Source: Leifsonia sp. Leaf336 (GTDB lineage Bacteria; Actinomycetota; Actinomycetes; Actinomycetales; Microbacteriaceae). From it: 64,000 bases of DNA. The stretch is from the NCBI RefSeq assembly GCF_001423695.1, contig NZ_LMOZ01000001.1:1436443-1500442 (forward strand), written 5' to 3'. A program made the position numbers and the translations under genes. The notes beneath the pieces are model-generated. The model ran no database searches and was not told the DNA's origin. It worked only from the letters and a program-made list of their open reading frames with translations. The first letter of the stretch is position 1. Every line of letters starts with the position of its first letter. Shown piece after piece: positions 21,296-30,575 of the stretch.

Positions 21296-22173
21296 CCGAC
21301 GGCACGGCCACCGCAGCCGCCTCGTTCGGCGACCGCCTCGCTGGCGTGTTCGCCGAGCGCGGGCGGCTCTGCGTCGGCATCGACCCGCACGCGCACCTGC
21401 TGGCGGACTGGGGGCTGGACGCCTCCGCCGCCGGGCTGCGGGAGTTCGGCCTGCGCACGGTGGACGCCGCCACGGGCGCGGCGGGCATCGTCAAGCCGCA
21501 GGTCGCGTTCTTCGAGCGCTTCGGTTCGGCGGGCTACGCGGCGCTGGAGGACGTGATCCGCGCAGCGCGCGAAGCCGGCCTGCTCGTGATCGCCGACGCC
21601 AAACGCGGTGACATCGGCACGAGCGTCGCCGCCTACGCCGAGTCGTGGCTCACCCCCGGCTCTCCGCTGGAGGCCGACGCCCTGACGGTCGCCGCGTTCC
21701 AGGGCGTCGGCTCCCTCGCCGAGCCGATGCGGCTCGCGGAGGAGACCGGCAAGGGCCTGTTCGTGCTCGCCGCGACCTCCAACCCGGAGGCCGCGGCCGT
21801 GCAGCAGGCGGTCGTCGCCGACGGAGCGCGTGCCGGGATGACCGTGGCGCGTGCGATCATCGAAGACGTGCACGCGTTCAACCAGGCTCAGCCTCCGCAT
21901 CCCTTCGGCACGGTCGGCCTGGTGCTCGGCGCCACGGTCGCGCTCGGCGACTACGGCATCGACACCGCGGTCGCGATCGAGCCGGCCTTCCCGGTGCTCG
22001 CGCCCGGGTTCGGGCACCAGGGCGCGCGGGTCGACGACGTCGACCGGCTCTTCGGCGCGTACGCGCCCGGAGTGATCGTGAGCGAGTCCCGCGGCCTCCT
22101 GAGCGCCGGCCCGCACGGGCTGGCCGACGCGGTCGCGCGCCGCGCGGAGGAGGTGCGCGCCAGCCATGGCTGA
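21292..22173 (+). CDS. pyrF: Orotidine 5'-phosphate decarboxylase (type 2)
   Basis: Decarboxylates OMP to UMP. The active-site Lys/Asp array is seen in [17 protein letters not shown], together with the N-terminal [12 protein letters not shown] and the phosphate-binding PGFGHQGAR. Length (293) and sequence fit the longer type 2 subfamily used by mycobacteria and other actinobacteria. GTG 21292 overlaps the carB stop by 4 bases. The last 8 bases overlap the start of the next gene, gmk. Confidence 0.95.
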
Positions 22174-23128
22174 GCCCCAGTCCGCATCGGCTCGACCGGC
22201 CTCGACGCGACCCGCATCGGTCCGGCCGGCGCCTCCCGAGGTCGACCGCGCAGCGGCGTCCGCCGCCGCCGTCGCCGCCCGGCGGGCGCGCGCCGCCGTG
22301 AAGAACGCGATCGCCGCGCGCGAGATCTCGCCGCTGGTCGTCCTCGACCACGCGACCGCCGCCCCCGGCGGCGTCGAGGGTCGCCTCCGCGTCACCGAGT
22401 TCCTGCTCAGCGTCCCCGCGATCGGGACGACCAAGATGCAGGAGGCCCTGCAGAAGCTGGCGATCTCGCCGGCCAAGCGCCTCGGCGGCCTCGGCCGCCA
22501 TCAGCGTCTCAAGCTGCGCGAGTTCCTGATCGAGCGCGAGAACAAGGTCGGCCGGCGCCGCAACCAGCTCGTTGTCCTCGCCGGGCCGTCCGCGGTCGGC
22601 AAGGGCACGGTCTCGACCTACATCCGCGAGAACTACCCCGATGTGCTGCTCTCGGTGTCGGCGACGACCCGGGCGCCGCGGCCCGGCGAGGTCGACGGCG
22701 TCAACTACTACTTCGTCGACGACGCCGAGTTCGACCGCATGATCGCGGAGGGCGAGCTGCTGGAGCACGCCACCGTGCACAACGCCTACCGCTACGGAAC
22801 TCCGCGCGCCCCGATCGAGGACGCGCTGGAGCAGGGCAGGAGCGTGCTGCTCGAGATCGACCTCCAGGGCGCGCGCCAGGTGCGCGAGTCGATGCCGGAG
22901 GCCCGGCTCATCTTCCTGCTGCCTCCGACGTGGGAGGAGCTGGTCCGCCGGCTCATCGGCCGGGGCACCGAAGACGCCTCCGAGCAGCAGCGCCGGCTGG
23001 AGACCGCGAAGGTCGAGCTGGCCGCCCAGGACGAGTTCGACTACCGGGTCGTCAACCACACGGTCGCCGAGGCCGCTCGCGAGGTCGTAGACTTGATGAA
23101 GGTCCGCTCGGCGCCGTCGCGCCCGTAG
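22166..23128 (+). CDS. gmk: Guanylate kinase fused to an N-terminal mIHF-like domain
   Basis: The C-terminal half (residues 135-320) is guanylate kinase (GMP to GDP), with P-loop [11 protein letters not shown] at 138-148, the GMP-binding [17 protein letters not shown], and the lid segment [14 protein letters not shown]. The N-terminal 130 residues are not part of the kinase. After a Pro/Ala/Ser-rich linker, residues 35-120 match the mycobacterial integration host factor fold: a basic helix ([13 protein letters not shown]), [20 protein letters not shown], and [18 protein letters not shown] (helix-two-turn-helix). mihF and gmk are separate neighbours in mycobacteria (Rv1388-Rv1389); here they share one frame. 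No ATG, GTG or TTG codon lies in frame between residue 91 and the kinase, so a separate kinase start is unlikely. It overlaps pyrF by 8 bases. Confidence 0.92.
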   Translation: MAEPQSASARPASTRPASVRPAPPEVDRAAASAAAVAARRARAAVKNAIAAREISPLVVLDHATAAPGGVEGRLRVTEFLLSVPAIGTTKMQEALQKLAISPAKRLGGLGRHQRLKLREFLIERENKVGRRRNQLVVLAGPSAVGKGTVSTYIRENYPDVLLSVSATTRAPRPGEVDGVNYYFVDDAEFDRMIAEGELLEHATVHNAYRYGTPRAPIEDALEQGRSVLLEIDLQGARQVRESMPEARLIFLLPPTWEELVRRLIGRGTEDASEQQRRLETAKVELAAQDEFDYRVVNHTVAEAAREVVDLMKVRSAPSRP

Positions 23129-23140
23129 ATCAGAATCGTA

Positions 23141-23156
23141 GCGCCGAGTTCGGCGC
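23141..23156 (+). other. Hairpin in the gmk-rpoZ gap
   Basis: GCGCCG-AGTT-CGGCGC forms a 6-bp stem with a 4-base loop, 12 bases after the gmk stop. A second hairpin (GCCCC/GGGGC, 23175-23191) follows. There is no T tract. These may be weak terminators or leader structures for rpoZ. Confidence 0.35.
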
Positions 23157-23219
23157 CTTCCGCAGGTTCTCCGCGCCCCGCCTCACGGGGCCGGAAGCAC
23201 GAACAGAGAGGGTTTCCGC

Positions 23220-23480
23220 ATGGCAACCAGCAACAACGGCATCATCGACCCGCCCATCGACGACCTCCTGGCTCGCGTCGAGTCCAAGTACGCGCTCGTC
23301 ATCTTCGCCTCCAAGCGTGCGCGCCAGATCAACGACTACTACGCCGACCTCCACGAGGGCAGCCTGTTCGACAACGTCGGCCCGCTGGTCGACTCCTCGG
23401 TCGACGACAAGCCCCTGTCGGTGGCGCTGCACGAGATCAACGAGGACAAGCTCGTCATCAAGCCCCTCGCCGCGGAGTAA
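23220..23480 (+). CDS. rpoZ: RNA polymerase omega subunit
   Basis: An 86-residue omega subunit that helps assemble RNA polymerase by holding the beta-prime C-terminus. The conserved core [26 protein letters not shown] is present, as is an actinobacterial C-terminus ([18 protein letters not shown]). ATG 23220 is preceded by an AGAGAGGG ribosome-binding site. It stands between gmk and coaBC as in most bacteria. The 91-base gap to gmk contains two small hairpins, so transcription may be partly re-set here. Confidence 0.97.
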   Translation: MATSNNGIIDPPIDDLLARVESKYALVIFASKRARQINDYYADLHEGSLFDNVGPLVDSSVDDKPLSVALHEINEDKLVIKPLAAE

Positions 23481-23566
23481 CTCGGCCCTCCGAGACCCGC
23501 AGACTGAGAGCCGCTGAACCGGCGCTTCAGAACCAGCGCCGAGAGCCAGCGCGCCCCGAGCAGCCG

Positions 23567-23572
23567 TACGAT
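23567..23572 (+). promoter_or_regulatory. Possible -10 for coaBC
   Basis: TACGAT lies in the 129-base rpoZ-coaBC gap. A start near 23579 would leave a leader of about 31 nt that includes the GGAGGAGA ribosome-binding site of coaBC. Confidence 0.3.
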
Positions 23573-23609
23573 CGCAGCCGGATCCCCGGCCGATGGAGGA
23601 GATGCCGCC

Positions 23610-24905
23610 GTGAGCCCACGATTGACCATCGTCGTCGGAGTGACCGGCGGCATCGCCGCGTATAAGGCCGTCGGAGTCATCCGCGCGCTGGTCCTCGAAG
23701 GGCACTCCGTCCACGTCGTCGCGACGGAGGCCGCGCTGCGGTTCGTCGGCCGCCCGACGCTCGAGGCGATCAGCCGCAACCCGGTGGCGACCGACCTCTA
23801 CGAGGGCGTCGCCGAGGTGCGTCACGTGGCCATCGGCCAGTCCGCCGACCTCATCGTCATCGCCCCCGCGACCGCCAACACGCTCGCGAAGCTGGCGGCG
23901 GGTCTCGCCGACGACCTGCTGGGCAACACCGTTCTGGCCTCCACGGCGCCGCTCGTCGTGGCGCCGGCGATGCACACCGAGATGTGGCGCAATCCTGCCA
24001 CCGTCGCCAACGTCGCGACGCTCCGCAGCCGCGGCGTCACCGTGGTCGGTCCCGCCTCCGGCCAGCTCACCGGGGCCGATTCCGGCCCCGGCCGCATGGA
24101 GGAGCCCGACGTGATCGTGCGGGCCGCACTGCGCGCCGCGGGGATCTCGCCGCGTCTCGCCGTCTCGGCCGTCCCCGAGCCGGTCGCCGACGTCGTCGTG
24201 CTCTCGGAGCGTCGGCGCGCGAACGAAGCGTCGCGGCTGCCGCGTGGAGGCGTGGACCTCGCCGGCAAACGCATCGTCGTGACGGCGGGCGGCACGCGCG
24301 AGCCGCTCGATCCCGTGCGCTTCCTCGGCAACCGATCCAGCGGGCGCCAGGGCGTCGCCGTCGCCGCAGCGGCGCAGGCGCGCGGCGCCGACGTGGTGCT
24401 GATCGCCGCGCACCTGGAGGTCGACCCTCCCGAGGGCGTCGAGGTCGTCGAGGTGCAGACGGCGCTCGAGCTCCAGGAGGCGGTGACCGAGGCGGCGAGA
24501 TCGGCCGATGTCGTCGTGATGACGGCCGCGGTCGCCGATTACCGTCCCGCGGTCACTCGCGACAGCAAGATCAAGAAGTCCGAGGCGGGCGACACGCTGA
24601 GCATCGACCTGGTCGCCAACCCCGACATCCTCGCCGGGCTCTCGTCGGAGCGCCGCGACGGCCAGGTCGTCGTGGGGTTCGCGGCCGAGACCGAGCCGGA
24701 CCCGTCCACGCTGATCGAGCTCGGGCGCACCAAGCTCGCCGCGAAGGGCAGTGATTTCCTGGTGCTCAACCAGGTCGGCTGGGAGCAGGGCTTCGCAACG
24801 GAGAGCAACGAGGTCGTCGTGCTGCGCAAGGGCGGCGATATAGTGATGGAGGCCTCGGGGAGCAAGCTGTCGGTGGCCGACCGTATCCTCGACGTCGTCG
24901 TCTAG
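23610..24905 (+). CDS. coaBC: Bifunctional phosphopantothenoylcysteine synthetase/decarboxylase
   Basis: Catalyses two steps of coenzyme A synthesis. The N-terminal CoaC flavoprotein (about residues 1-180) shows [13 protein letters not shown], the catalytic His in EVRHVAIG, and PAMHTEMW. The CoaB half starts near residue 215 ([22 protein letters not shown]) and carries the dimer motif [13 protein letters not shown] and LVLNQVGW. At 431 residues the fusion is standard. GTG 23610 follows a GGAGGAGA ribosome-binding site. Confidence 0.96.
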   Translation: MSPRLTIVVGVTGGIAAYKAVGVIRALVLEGHSVHVVATEAALRFVGRPTLEAISRNPVATDLYEGVAEVRHVAIGQSADLIVIAPATANTLAKLAAGLADDLLGNTVLASTAPLVVAPAMHTEMWRNPATVANVATLRSRGVTVVGPASGQLTGADSGPGRMEEPDVIVRAALRAAGISPRLAVSAVPEPVADVVVLSERRRANEASRLPRGGVDLAGKRIVVTAGGTREPLDPVRFLGNRSSGRQGVAVAAAAQARGADVVLIAAHLEVDPPEGVEVVEVQTALELQEAVTEAARSADVVVMTAAVADYRPAVTRDSKIKKSEAGDTLSIDLVANPDILAGLSSERRDGQVVVGFAAETEPDPSTLIELGRTKLAAKGSDFLVLNQVGWEQGFATESNEVVVLRKGGDIVMEASGSKLSVADRILDVVV

Positions 24906-24963
24906 TCGACGACCGGGCCACGGCATCCCGGGCACACCCTCCGCGCCGCGATCAAGGAGAACA

Positions 24964-26157
24964 ATGGCAGATCTGCGCCTCTTCACGTCCGAGTCGGTCA
25001 CCGAGGGTCACCCGGACAAGATCTGCGACCAGATCTCCGACAGCATCCTCGACGCGCTCATCGCGGTCGACCCGCACAGCCGGGTCGCGGTCGAGACGCT
25101 GGTCACGACCGGTCTGGTGCACGTCGCGGGCGAGGTGACGACCAACGGCTACGTCGAGATCCCCGCGCTGGTGCGCGAGAAGATCGTCGAGATCGGCTAC
25201 GACTCGTCCGACGTCAGCTTCGACGGCACCCAGTGCGGCGTCTCCGTCTCGATCGGCGCCCAGTCGCCCGACATCGCTCAGGGCGTGGACAATGCGCTCG
25301 AGTCGCGCGCCGAGCAGAGCGTCGACGACCTCGACCGGCAGGGTGCGGGCGACCAGGGCATCATGTTCGGCTTCGCCACCACCGAGACGCCGCAGTACAT
25401 GCCGTTGCCGATCTGGCTGGCCCACCGGTTGGCCGAGCGGCTCGCCGCCGTGCGCAAAGACGGCACGCTCGACTACCTCCGGCCCGACGGCAAGACGCAG
25501 GTGACGATCGGCTACGAGGGCTACACGCCGCGGTCGGTCGAGACCGTCGTCCTCTCCACGCAGCACGCGCCGCACGTCTCCAGCGAGCAGCTGCAGGCCG
25601 AGGTGATCGAGGAGGTCATCGCGCCGGTCATGCACGCCGCCGGGCTCGAGACCGCGCACATCCGCACGCTCATCAACCCGACCGGACGGTTCGAGATCGG
25701 CGGCCCCAAGGGCGACGCCGGCCTCACCGGCCGCAAGATCATCGTCGACACCTACGGCGGCGCGAGCCGTCACGGCGGCGGGGCGTTCTCGGGCAAGGAC
25801 CCGTCGAAGGTCGACCGCTCGGCGGCCTACGCGATGCGCTGGGTCGCGAAGAACGCCGTCGCAGCAGGCCTCGCCGACCGGCTGGAGGTGCAGGTGGCGT
25901 ACGCGATCGGCAAGGCGGCGCCTGTCGGGCTGTACGTGGAGACGTTCGGCACCGGCACGGTTCCGGACGACCGGATCATCCGCGCCATCCGCGAGGTGTT
26001 CGACCTGCGCCCGGCGGCCATCGTGCGCGACCTCGATCTCCTCCGGCCGATCTACGCGCAGACGGCGACCTACGGCCACTTCGGCCGCGAACTCCCCGAC
26101 TTCACCTGGGAGCGGCTGGACCGCGTCGACGACCTGCGCTCCGCCGCAGGGCTCTAG
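24964..26157 (+). CDS. metK: S-adenosylmethionine synthetase
   Basis: Makes SAM from methionine and ATP. The signature loops are complete: [32 protein letters not shown], and [19 protein letters not shown]. At 397 residues it is the normal length. ATG 24964 follows AAGGAGAAC. The 58-base gap from coaBC is too short for a SAM riboswitch. It neighbours priA, as in other actinobacteria. Confidence 0.98.
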   Translation: MADLRLFTSESVTEGHPDKICDQISDSILDALIAVDPHSRVAVETLVTTGLVHVAGEVTTNGYVEIPALVREKIVEIGYDSSDVSFDGTQCGVSVSIGAQSPDIAQGVDNALESRAEQSVDDLDRQGAGDQGIMFGFATTETPQYMPLPIWLAHRLAERLAAVRKDGTLDYLRPDGKTQVTIGYEGYTPRSVETVVLSTQHAPHVSSEQLQAEVIEEVIAPVMHAAGLETAHIRTLINPTGRFEIGGPKGDAGLTGRKIIVDTYGGASRHGGGAFSGKDPSKVDRSAAYAMRWVAKNAVAAGLADRLEVQVAYAIGKAAPVGLYVETFGTGTVPDDRIIRAIREVFDLRPAAIVRDLDLLRPIYAQTATYGHFGRELPDFTWERLDRVDDLRSAAGL

Positions 26158-26170
26158 CGTGGAGGCGGCC

Positions 26171-28162
26171 ATGACGGTCGCCCGTGTCGTTCTGGACTCG
26201 CCGCTGCCGCAGCTCGACCACCTGTTCGACTACAGCGTTCCCGACGAGCTCGCGGGGCAGGTGCTGCCGGGCGTGCGGGTGCGCGTCCCGTTGCGTTCCG
26301 CAGGCCGGGTCGCCGACGGGTACGTCGTGGAGCTCGCCGAGCCGGACGCCGCGTTCTCGGGCTCGCTGAGTCCGATCGAAGCCGTCGTCTCACCGGTCCC
26401 CGTGCTGACGGACGCGGTGTGGCGGCTCGCCCGCCGGCTCGCCGACCGGAGCGCGGGCACGGCGAGCGACATCCTGAGGCTCGCGGTGCCGCCGCGGATG
26501 GTGCGCGTCGAGAAGGCGTGGCTGTCGCAGGCCGCCGACACGGCCCCGGTACCGCGTGACGACGCGGGCGAGCCGGCTGCGTTCCCCGTGCGCGGCTACA
26601 CCGCCGGCGCGCTGGAGGCCGCTGTCGCGGCGGGGGAACGTCTCGCACTTCGGCCGATCCGCCGGCTGAGCCGCCTCCCGGACGGCACCTGGGTCGGCGA
26701 GTGGGCGATCACGCTCGCGTCCATCGCCACCGCGACCTGGCGGAGGGGAGCCACCGCGATCCTCGCCGTGCCCGATCACCGCGACCTCGAACAGCTGGCG
26801 GCGGCGCTGGCAGCGATCGCCCCGGGGGACGCCGTGGTGCGCGCCGACGCCTCCCAGTCGAACCCCGACCGCTACAAAGGCTTCCTCGCGGCGCTCTCCG
26901 GTCCGCGGATCGTCATCGGCAACCGTTCGGTGGTCTACGCGCCCGCCGCCGAGCTCGGTCTCGTCGTGGTCTGGGAGGACAGCGACCCACTGCTGGCCGA
27001 GCCGCTGAGCCCGTACGTGCACGCCAGGGACGCCGCGCTGGTGCGGCAGGAGCTGGAAGGTTGTGCGCTCGTCCTGAGCGGCCTGGTGCGCAGTGTCGAA
27101 GCGCAACGACTGGTCGAGCTCGGCTGGCTGCGCGATGTCGGTCCGGAGCGCGCCTACTCGCCGAAGGTCGTGCTGACCGCCAATCAGAGCGCCTCCGAGC
27201 CGGCGGCACGCGCTGCGCGCATCCCGTCGTCGGCGTGGCGGGCGGCGCGCGAGGCACTCAGCGGCGAGAGCGGCCGCGAGCGGGGGCCGGTGCTGGTGCA
27301 GGTCGCGCGACCGGGCTACCTGCCGGTGCTGTCGTGCGCGCACTGCGGCCAGGCCGCGCGCTGCGCGAAGTGCTCGGGCCCGCTCGGCGTGCGCCGCGCG
27401 GGCGCGACGCCCTCGTGCGGGTGGTGCGGTGCGCTGGCGACCGAGTGGAGCTGCACCCGCTGCGAGCACACCAAGCTGCGGATGGTCACGCCTGGCTCCG
27501 GGCGCACGGCGGAGGAGCTGGGACGGGCGTTCCCCGGCACCCGGGTCGTCCTCGCCGACGGCGACCACCCGGTGCTTCGCGTCGGGTCGGCTCCCGCGCT
27601 GGTCGTCGCCACCCGTGGCGCCGAGCCGATCGCCGACGGCGGCTACCAGGCCGTGCTGCTGCTCGACGGCGAAAGGATGCTGGCGAGGGAGACCCTCCAC
27701 GTCGCGGAGGACTGTCTGCGCTGGTGGACGAGCGCGTCGGTCCTGGCCTCACCCGGGGCTCCGACGCTGCTCGTGGGGGTCTCAGGCGATCTCGCCAGGG
27801 ACTTCGCGACCGATCGACTCGTCGACTTCGCGCGCGAGGAGTTGACCGACCGTCGCCAGTTGCGGTTCCCGCCCGCAGTGCGGCTCGCGTCGGTCACGGG
27901 GGCGGAGAGCGCGGTCAGCGGGGTGCTCGACGCCGTCGATCCCGGTCTCCTGATCGATGTGCTCGGGCCTGCGGAGGTCGACGAGAAGACGGTCCGCGCC
28001 ATCCTCCGCTTCGAGTATGCGCGAGGGGCGGAGGTCGCCGCTACCGTGCGTGCGGCCGTCGTGCGCAACGCGACCCAGCGGCGCAAGGCTCCGGGAGGCC
28101 GTCCCGGCTACCGGCCGGCGCCGACCCTCCGCGTCCGCTTCGACGACCCCGAGATCCTCTGA
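26171..28162 (+). CDS. priA: PriA-like primosomal protein lacking helicase motifs
   Basis: The replication-restart factor PriA normally couples a 3' DNA-binding domain to a DEAH helicase. The N-terminal DNA-binding domain (VVLDSPLPQLDHLFDYSVP) and the eight-Cys zinc region (CAHCGQAARCAKC, then CGWCG and CTRC) are clear. The helicase lobe, however, has no Walker A GxGKT sequence, and the DEAH box is replaced by VVWEDSD. Actinobacterial PriA proteins are known to lack these motifs, so a structural loader role is likely. ATG 26171 is preferred over GTG 26159 because GGAGG lies 6 bases before it. It is 663 residues long. Confidence 0.88.
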   Translation: MTVARVVLDSPLPQLDHLFDYSVPDELAGQVLPGVRVRVPLRSAGRVADGYVVELAEPDAAFSGSLSPIEAVVSPVPVLTDAVWRLARRLADRSAGTASDILRLAVPPRMVRVEKAWLSQAADTAPVPRDDAGEPAAFPVRGYTAGALEAAVAAGERLALRPIRRLSRLPDGTWVGEWAITLASIATATWRRGATAILAVPDHRDLEQLAAALAAIAPGDAVVRADASQSNPDRYKGFLAALSGPRIVIGNRSVVYAPAAELGLVVVWEDSDPLLAEPLSPYVHARDAALVRQELEGCALVLSGLVRSVEAQRLVELGWLRDVGPERAYSPKVVLTANQSASEPAARAARIPSSAWRAAREALSGESGRERGPVLVQVARPGYLPVLSCAHCGQAARCAKCSGPLGVRRAGATPSCGWCGALATEWSCTRCEHTKLRMVTPGSGRTAEELGRAFPGTRVVLADGDHPVLRVGSAPALVVATRGAEPIADGGYQAVLLLDGERMLARETLHVAEDCLRWWTSASVLASPGAPTLLVGVSGDLARDFATDRLVDFAREELTDRRQLRFPPAVRLASVTGAESAVSGVLDAVDPGLLIDVLGPAEVDEKTVRAILRFEYARGAEVAATVRAAVVRNATQRRKAPGGRPGYRPAPTLRVRFDDPEIL

Positions 28163-28173
28163 GCGCGCGTGTC

Positions 28174-28190
28174 CCTCGCCGGGCGCGAGG
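28174..28190 (+). terminator. Possible terminator hairpin between priA and fmt
   Basis: CCTCGC-CGGGC-GCGAGG forms a 6-bp stem with a 5-base loop, 11 bases after the priA stop. No T tract follows. A TAGACT -10-like hexamer comes just after it. Confidence 0.4.
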
Positions 28191-28204
28191 ACGGCGAGCG
28201 CGGG

Positions 28205-28210
28205 TAGACT
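28205..28210 (+). promoter_or_regulatory. Possible -10 for fmt
   Basis: TAGACT lies 31 bases before the fmt ATG, after a possible terminator hairpin. The transcript would carry a leader of roughly 25 nt that includes GAAAGAA before the start. Confidence 0.4.
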
Positions 28211-28241
28211 CGTTCGCTGACCCCACCGAAAGAACCTTGCC

Positions 28242-29150
28242 ATGCGCCTCGTCTTCGCCGGCACGCCCGCCGTCGCCGTCCCCTCACTCACCGTCCTCGC
28301 CGAGCGTTTCGAGCTCGCCGCCGTCATCACGCGCGAGGACGCCCCGCTCGGCCGCAAGCGCGTGCTGACCCCGTCGCCTGTCGCGGAGGCGGCAGCCGAG
28401 CTCGACCTCCCTGTCATCAAGGCCAACCGGCTGGGGGACGGCGTCACCGAGCAGGTCGCCGACCTGCGTGCCGACCTCGGCGTCATCGTCGCGTACGGCG
28501 GTCTGGTGCGCGAGCCGCTGCTCTCCACTCCGCGGCTCGGATGGGTCAATCTGCATTTCTCGCTGCTTCCGCGCTGGCGGGGGGCCGCGCCGGTCCAGCG
28601 GGCCGTGATGGCCGGCGACACAGAGACCGGCGCTGCCGTCTTCCAGCTGGTCGCCGCGCTCGACGCCGGCGACGTCTTCGGGCAGCTGCAGCGGCCGATC
28701 CCGGCCGACGCGACGGCGGGAGAGCTGCTCGACTCCCTGGCGCAGGACGGGGCCGTGCTGCTCGCCGACACAGTGTCGGCGATCGCCGACGGCTCGGCCG
28801 TCGCGGTGCCGCAGAGCGGCGAGGCCGTGCTCGCGCCCAAGCTCACGATCGACGACGCTCGACTCGACCTGACCCTCCCGGTCGACGAGGTGTACGCGCG
28901 GCTGCGCGGCGTCACCCCGGAACCGGGCGCCTGGGTGCTGCTCGACGGCGAGCGGTTCAAGGTGCACGCGGCGCGCCCCACCGAGGGCCTGTCGTTGCCG
29001 CCCGGCGTGGTCGCCGACGTCGACGGACGCATCGAGGTCGGCACCGGCACCACACCGCTCGAGCTCGTCACCGTGCAGCCGGCGGGCAAACGCGCGATGG
29101 CGGCCGCCGACTGGTGGCGCGGCGCCGGCGGATCGGCGGTGCTCTCGTGA
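28242..29150 (+). CDS. fmt: Methionyl-tRNA formyltransferase
   Basis: Formylates initiator Met-tRNA using 10-formyl-THF. The N-terminal Rossmann domain begins MRLVFAGTPAVAVPSL, and the catalytic region is WVNLHFSLLPRWRGAAPVQRA with the conserved His and SLLP loop. The C-terminal anticodon-arm-binding domain (LGAKxxID equivalent LAPKLTIDDARLD) is present. It is 302 residues, as expected. Its stop overlaps the start of rsmB by 4 bases; fmt-rsmB is a classic pair. Confidence 0.97.
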   Translation: MRLVFAGTPAVAVPSLTVLAERFELAAVITREDAPLGRKRVLTPSPVAEAAAELDLPVIKANRLGDGVTEQVADLRADLGVIVAYGGLVREPLLSTPRLGWVNLHFSLLPRWRGAAPVQRAVMAGDTETGAAVFQLVAALDAGDVFGQLQRPIPADATAGELLDSLAQDGAVLLADTVSAIADGSAVAVPQSGEAVLAPKLTIDDARLDLTLPVDEVYARLRGVTPEPGAWVLLDGERFKVHAARPTEGLSLPPGVVADVDGRIEVGTGTTPLELVTVQPAGKRAMAAADWWRGAGGSAVLS

Positions 29151-30523
29151 ACGACCGCACCAGAGTCCAGCCCTCGCGCCGGGTCGCCTACGACGTGCTG
29201 TCCGCCGTGCGGGAGTCGGACGCCTACGCCAACCTTCTGCTGCCCGGCCGGATCGCGCGAGCGCGACTGTCGCCGGCCGACGCCGCCCTCGCGACGGAGC
29301 TGACTTACGGCACCCTGCGGATGCAGGGCTACTACGACCGCGTCATCGCCCGAGCCGCCGGTCGCACGGTCGACAAGATCGACCCGCCGCTGCTCGACGT
29401 GCTCCGGCTCGGAGCCCACCAGCTGCTGTCGACCCGCGTGCCGTCGCACGCGGCGGTCAACGAGTCCGTCGCGCTCGCGCGCCTGGTCGGCAGCCGGTCG
29501 GGAACGGGCTTCGTCAACGGTGTGCTGCGTGAGATCGGCCGCTCGACGCCCGACGAGTGGCGCGAGCGGGTGCTTGCGGGCGTGACGAACGAGGACGAGC
29601 GGCTCGCGGCGCTCACCTCCCACCCCGCCTGGATCGTGAGGGCGTTCCGTCGTTCCCTCGAAGCGGAGGGCCGCGAGACGGAGCTGGAGGCTCTGCTGGA
29701 GGCCGACAACACCGCACCGCGCGTCAACCTGGTCGCGCTGCCCGGTCTCGCCGAGCCTCCCAGCGGAGCGCGGCCGGACCGCTTCTCGCCCGTCGGCTTC
29801 ACGGCGGGCGGGGGAGACCCGCAAGGGCTGGTGACCGAGGCGGAAGGCCGCCTGCGCGTGCAGGACGAGGGCTCGCAGCTCGCGGCGCTCGCCCTCACCC
29901 GCGCGCGGCCCATCGTGGAGGGCGAGCGTTGGCTCGATCTCTGCGCCGGACCGGGTGGCAAGGCGGCACTGCTCGCCGCGGAGGCGTTCGCGGGCGGGGC
30001 GAGCCTGGTCGCCAACGAGGTGATGCCCGCACGTGCCGAGCTGGTGCGCCGGGCGCTCGCCGCCGTCCCGCTCGATGTCCCGGTGTGGGAGCGCGACGGC
30101 GTGGACATCGGGCGGAGCGAGCCGCACGCTTTCGACCGCATCCTGCTCGACGCGCCGTGCACCGGCCTCGGCGCGCTGCGTCGCCGCCCGGAGGCGCGCT
30201 GGCGCAAGACGCCCCGCGACGTCGCCGAGCTGACCGGGCTGCAGGCGCGCCTGATCGACGCCGCAGTGGAGGCGCTCAAACCGGGAGGCGTCCTCGTCTA
30301 CGTGACGTGCTCGCCCCACGTCGCGGAGACCCGCGCGGTGGTCGCGGACGCCCTCGACCGCCATCGCGGCGTCCTGAGCACGGCCGATAGCGCCGAGATC
30401 GTGCAATCGGTCGCGAACGAGCGACTCGATCTGGCGGGCGATCCCCAGCTGGTCCAGCTCTGGCCGCACCGCCATCTGACCGATGCCATGTTCATCGTGG
30501 TGCTCGAGAAGGCGGTCTCGTAA
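29147..30523 (+). CDS. rsmB: 16S rRNA (cytosine-967-C5)-methyltransferase
   Basis: SAM-dependent m5C methyltransferase of 16S rRNA. An N-terminal NusB-like RNA-binding domain (VAYDVLSAVRESDAYANLLLP, DVLRLGAHQLL) joins a Rossmann catalytic domain with the SAM motif LDLCAGPGGKAALLA. The catalytic cysteines are in LDAPCTGLGALRRRPE and VTCSPHVAET. GTG 29147 overlaps the fmt stop. It is 458 residues. A perfect 11-bp hairpin begins at the next base after its stop codon. Confidence 0.95.
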   Translation: MNDRTRVQPSRRVAYDVLSAVRESDAYANLLLPGRIARARLSPADAALATELTYGTLRMQGYYDRVIARAAGRTVDKIDPPLLDVLRLGAHQLLSTRVPSHAAVNESVALARLVGSRSGTGFVNGVLREIGRSTPDEWRERVLAGVTNEDERLAALTSHPAWIVRAFRRSLEAEGRETELEALLEADNTAPRVNLVALPGLAEPPSGARPDRFSPVGFTAGGGDPQGLVTEAEGRLRVQDEGSQLAALALTRARPIVEGERWLDLCAGPGGKAALLAAEAFAGGASLVANEVMPARAELVRRALAAVPLDVPVWERDGVDIGRSEPHAFDRILLDAPCTGLGALRRRPEARWRKTPRDVAELTGLQARLIDAAVEALKPGGVLVYVTCSPHVAETRAVVADALDRHRGVLSTADSAEIVQSVANERLDLAGDPQLVQLWPHRHLTDAMFIVVLEKAVS

Positions 30524-30548
30524 CCGCTCGGCCGGTCCGGCCGAGCGG
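30524..30548 (+). terminator. Intrinsic terminator hairpin after rsmB
   Basis: A perfect 11-bp stem (30524-30534 with 30538-30548) closes on a GTC loop, immediately after the rsmB stop. No T tract follows. The next gene has its own -10-like hexamer 15 bases further on. Confidence 0.7.
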
Positions 30549-30563
30549 AGCGGACAGCGCCAA

Positions 30564-30569
30564 TAGGCT
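30564..30569 (+). promoter_or_regulatory. -10 hexamer for leaderless rpe
   Basis: TAGGCT ends 6 bases before the rpe ATG, and no ribosome-binding site is seen between them. It lies just after the rsmB terminator, so transcription would re-start at the start codon. Confidence 0.5.
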
Positions 30570-30575
30570 GGTCGC

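Noticed and set aside
22430-22570. Frameshift or sequencing error joining mihF and gmk artificially
   Set aside because: The frame is continuous, codon use is normal through the join, and there is no leftover stop/start pair or length anomaly at the boundary.
24906-24963. Possible SAM riboswitch before metK
   Set aside because: The gap is only 58 bases, too short, and no conserved aptamer features are seen.
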